DNA of 64,000 nucleotides from Oscheius dolichura (lineage: Eukaryota; Nematoda; Chromadorea; Rhabditida; Rhabditidae), in the NCBI GenBank assembly GCA_932521035.1, contig OW051497.1, positions 7,502,001 through 7,566,000 of the forward strand, in the 5' to 3' direction. Below the pieces are notes generated by a model. It made no database searches and was not told where the DNA came from. It saw nothing but the letters and a program-made list of their open reading frames with translations. This document shows, piece by piece, positions 61,836 through 64,000 of the stretch. How positions within the stretch are numbered: position 1 is the first letter of the stretch; each line of letters opens with the position of its first letter. A program made the translations under genes and the position numbers.

Positions 61836-62235
61836 GATAGAAATGGATGGGAGATCATAAAACAGAATAAATCGGTTGAATTCCGTTTTGGAAAGCTGTG
61901 TAATGGGTAGAAACAGATGGGTATTGTTGGAAATTATAAATTCTTTGTCTAATTTACCAGTGCATCAATATCCCCTCGATTTCTTACAATACTAGCAGCA
62001 AAAAGAAAGAAAATACGCGTATTCAGCCATTTTAGCAGAAATGTAGACTTATGCACGCTCATTAGCATATCGCAAAAGACGGGTAGACTTATGCACGCGT
62101 GCATAAGTCACCTACGCCCTATGGCACAGAACGACGTTTGACAATAAGAGCATATAAGTTAAAATAGATGTTGAAAGACCGATTAGTTAAGAACAAGATA
62201 TTCTACGACATACAATACACTTCATCTAAATTCAT
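61836..62235. repeat. Palindrome-rich interval
   Basis: Between the protease-like fragment and the oxidoreductase stop lie AATACGCGTATT (62012-62023) and a perfect 24-bp palindrome at 62086-62109 (GACTTATGCACG plus its inverse), with an extra direct copy of TAGACTTATGCACGC at 62044. No coding is seen. Confidence 0.6.
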
Positions 62236-63985
<1,750 letters not shown>

Positions 63986-64000
63986 GGCTCTGAAAAATGG

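Overview
The window is nuclear DNA from a nematode, probably a chromadorean; I cannot name the species. The evidence is a cuticle collagen with short interrupted Gly-X-Y blocks and a YCPC tail, a SCP/TAPS (CAP) secreted protein, a nematode-style peptide GPCR, and many introns of only about 35-60 nt ending in TTTCAG. Many initiator ATGs also lie a few bases after an unpaired 3' splice site, as expected for spliced-leader trans-splicing. All coding calls come from hand-joined exons that keep frame and match known family motifs; most long open frames in the window are shadows or intronic noise.

Layout: 537-2414 (-) nucleobindin. 2415-6125 is a long non-coding interval upstream of MYRF. 6126-15823 (+) is a 14-exon myelin regulatory factor gene (MYRF), a membrane-tethered, self-cleaving transcription factor. 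Its 2.2 kb intron is almost filled by a complete gene on the opposite strand, 11889-14046 (-), encoding two arrestin modules in tandem. 16514-18281 (-) is a KChIP/NCS-type EF-hand protein with two possible N-termini. 18999-21452 (-) is a CAP protein with a new N-terminal region and a Thr-rich linker. 21690-21991 (-) is a 68-residue protein I do not recognise. 22251-24722 (-) is a TIA-1/TIAR-like RNA-binding protein with two RRMs. About 24.8-33.6 kb is gene-poor. Then on the + strand: a peptide-receptor-like GPCR (33677-36024), a GPR180/TMEM145-type membrane protein (36719-38948) and a proton-coupled oligopeptide transporter (40464-44972). On the - strand: an ADAM metalloprotease (46087-49527), an SLK/LOK (GCK-4-like) Ste20 kinase (50507-55073) and a small membrane protein with LPSY, PPSY and PDZ-ligand motifs (55977-58178). 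Then a cuticle collagen (60125-61309, +), an aspartic-protease-like remnant without catalytic Asp (61461-61835, +) and an Old Yellow Enzyme-family oxidoreductase (62236-63985, -).

The genes do not form one pathway; this is ordinary mixed nematode gene content. The most interesting items are the 153-residue PY-motif membrane protein, whose plan resembles Nedd4 adaptors such as Commissureless; the double-arrestin gene nested inside MYRF; the two TTAA-flanked inverted-repeat elements; the catalytically dead aspartic-protease fragment; and several strong palindromes or hairpins in non-coding DNA.
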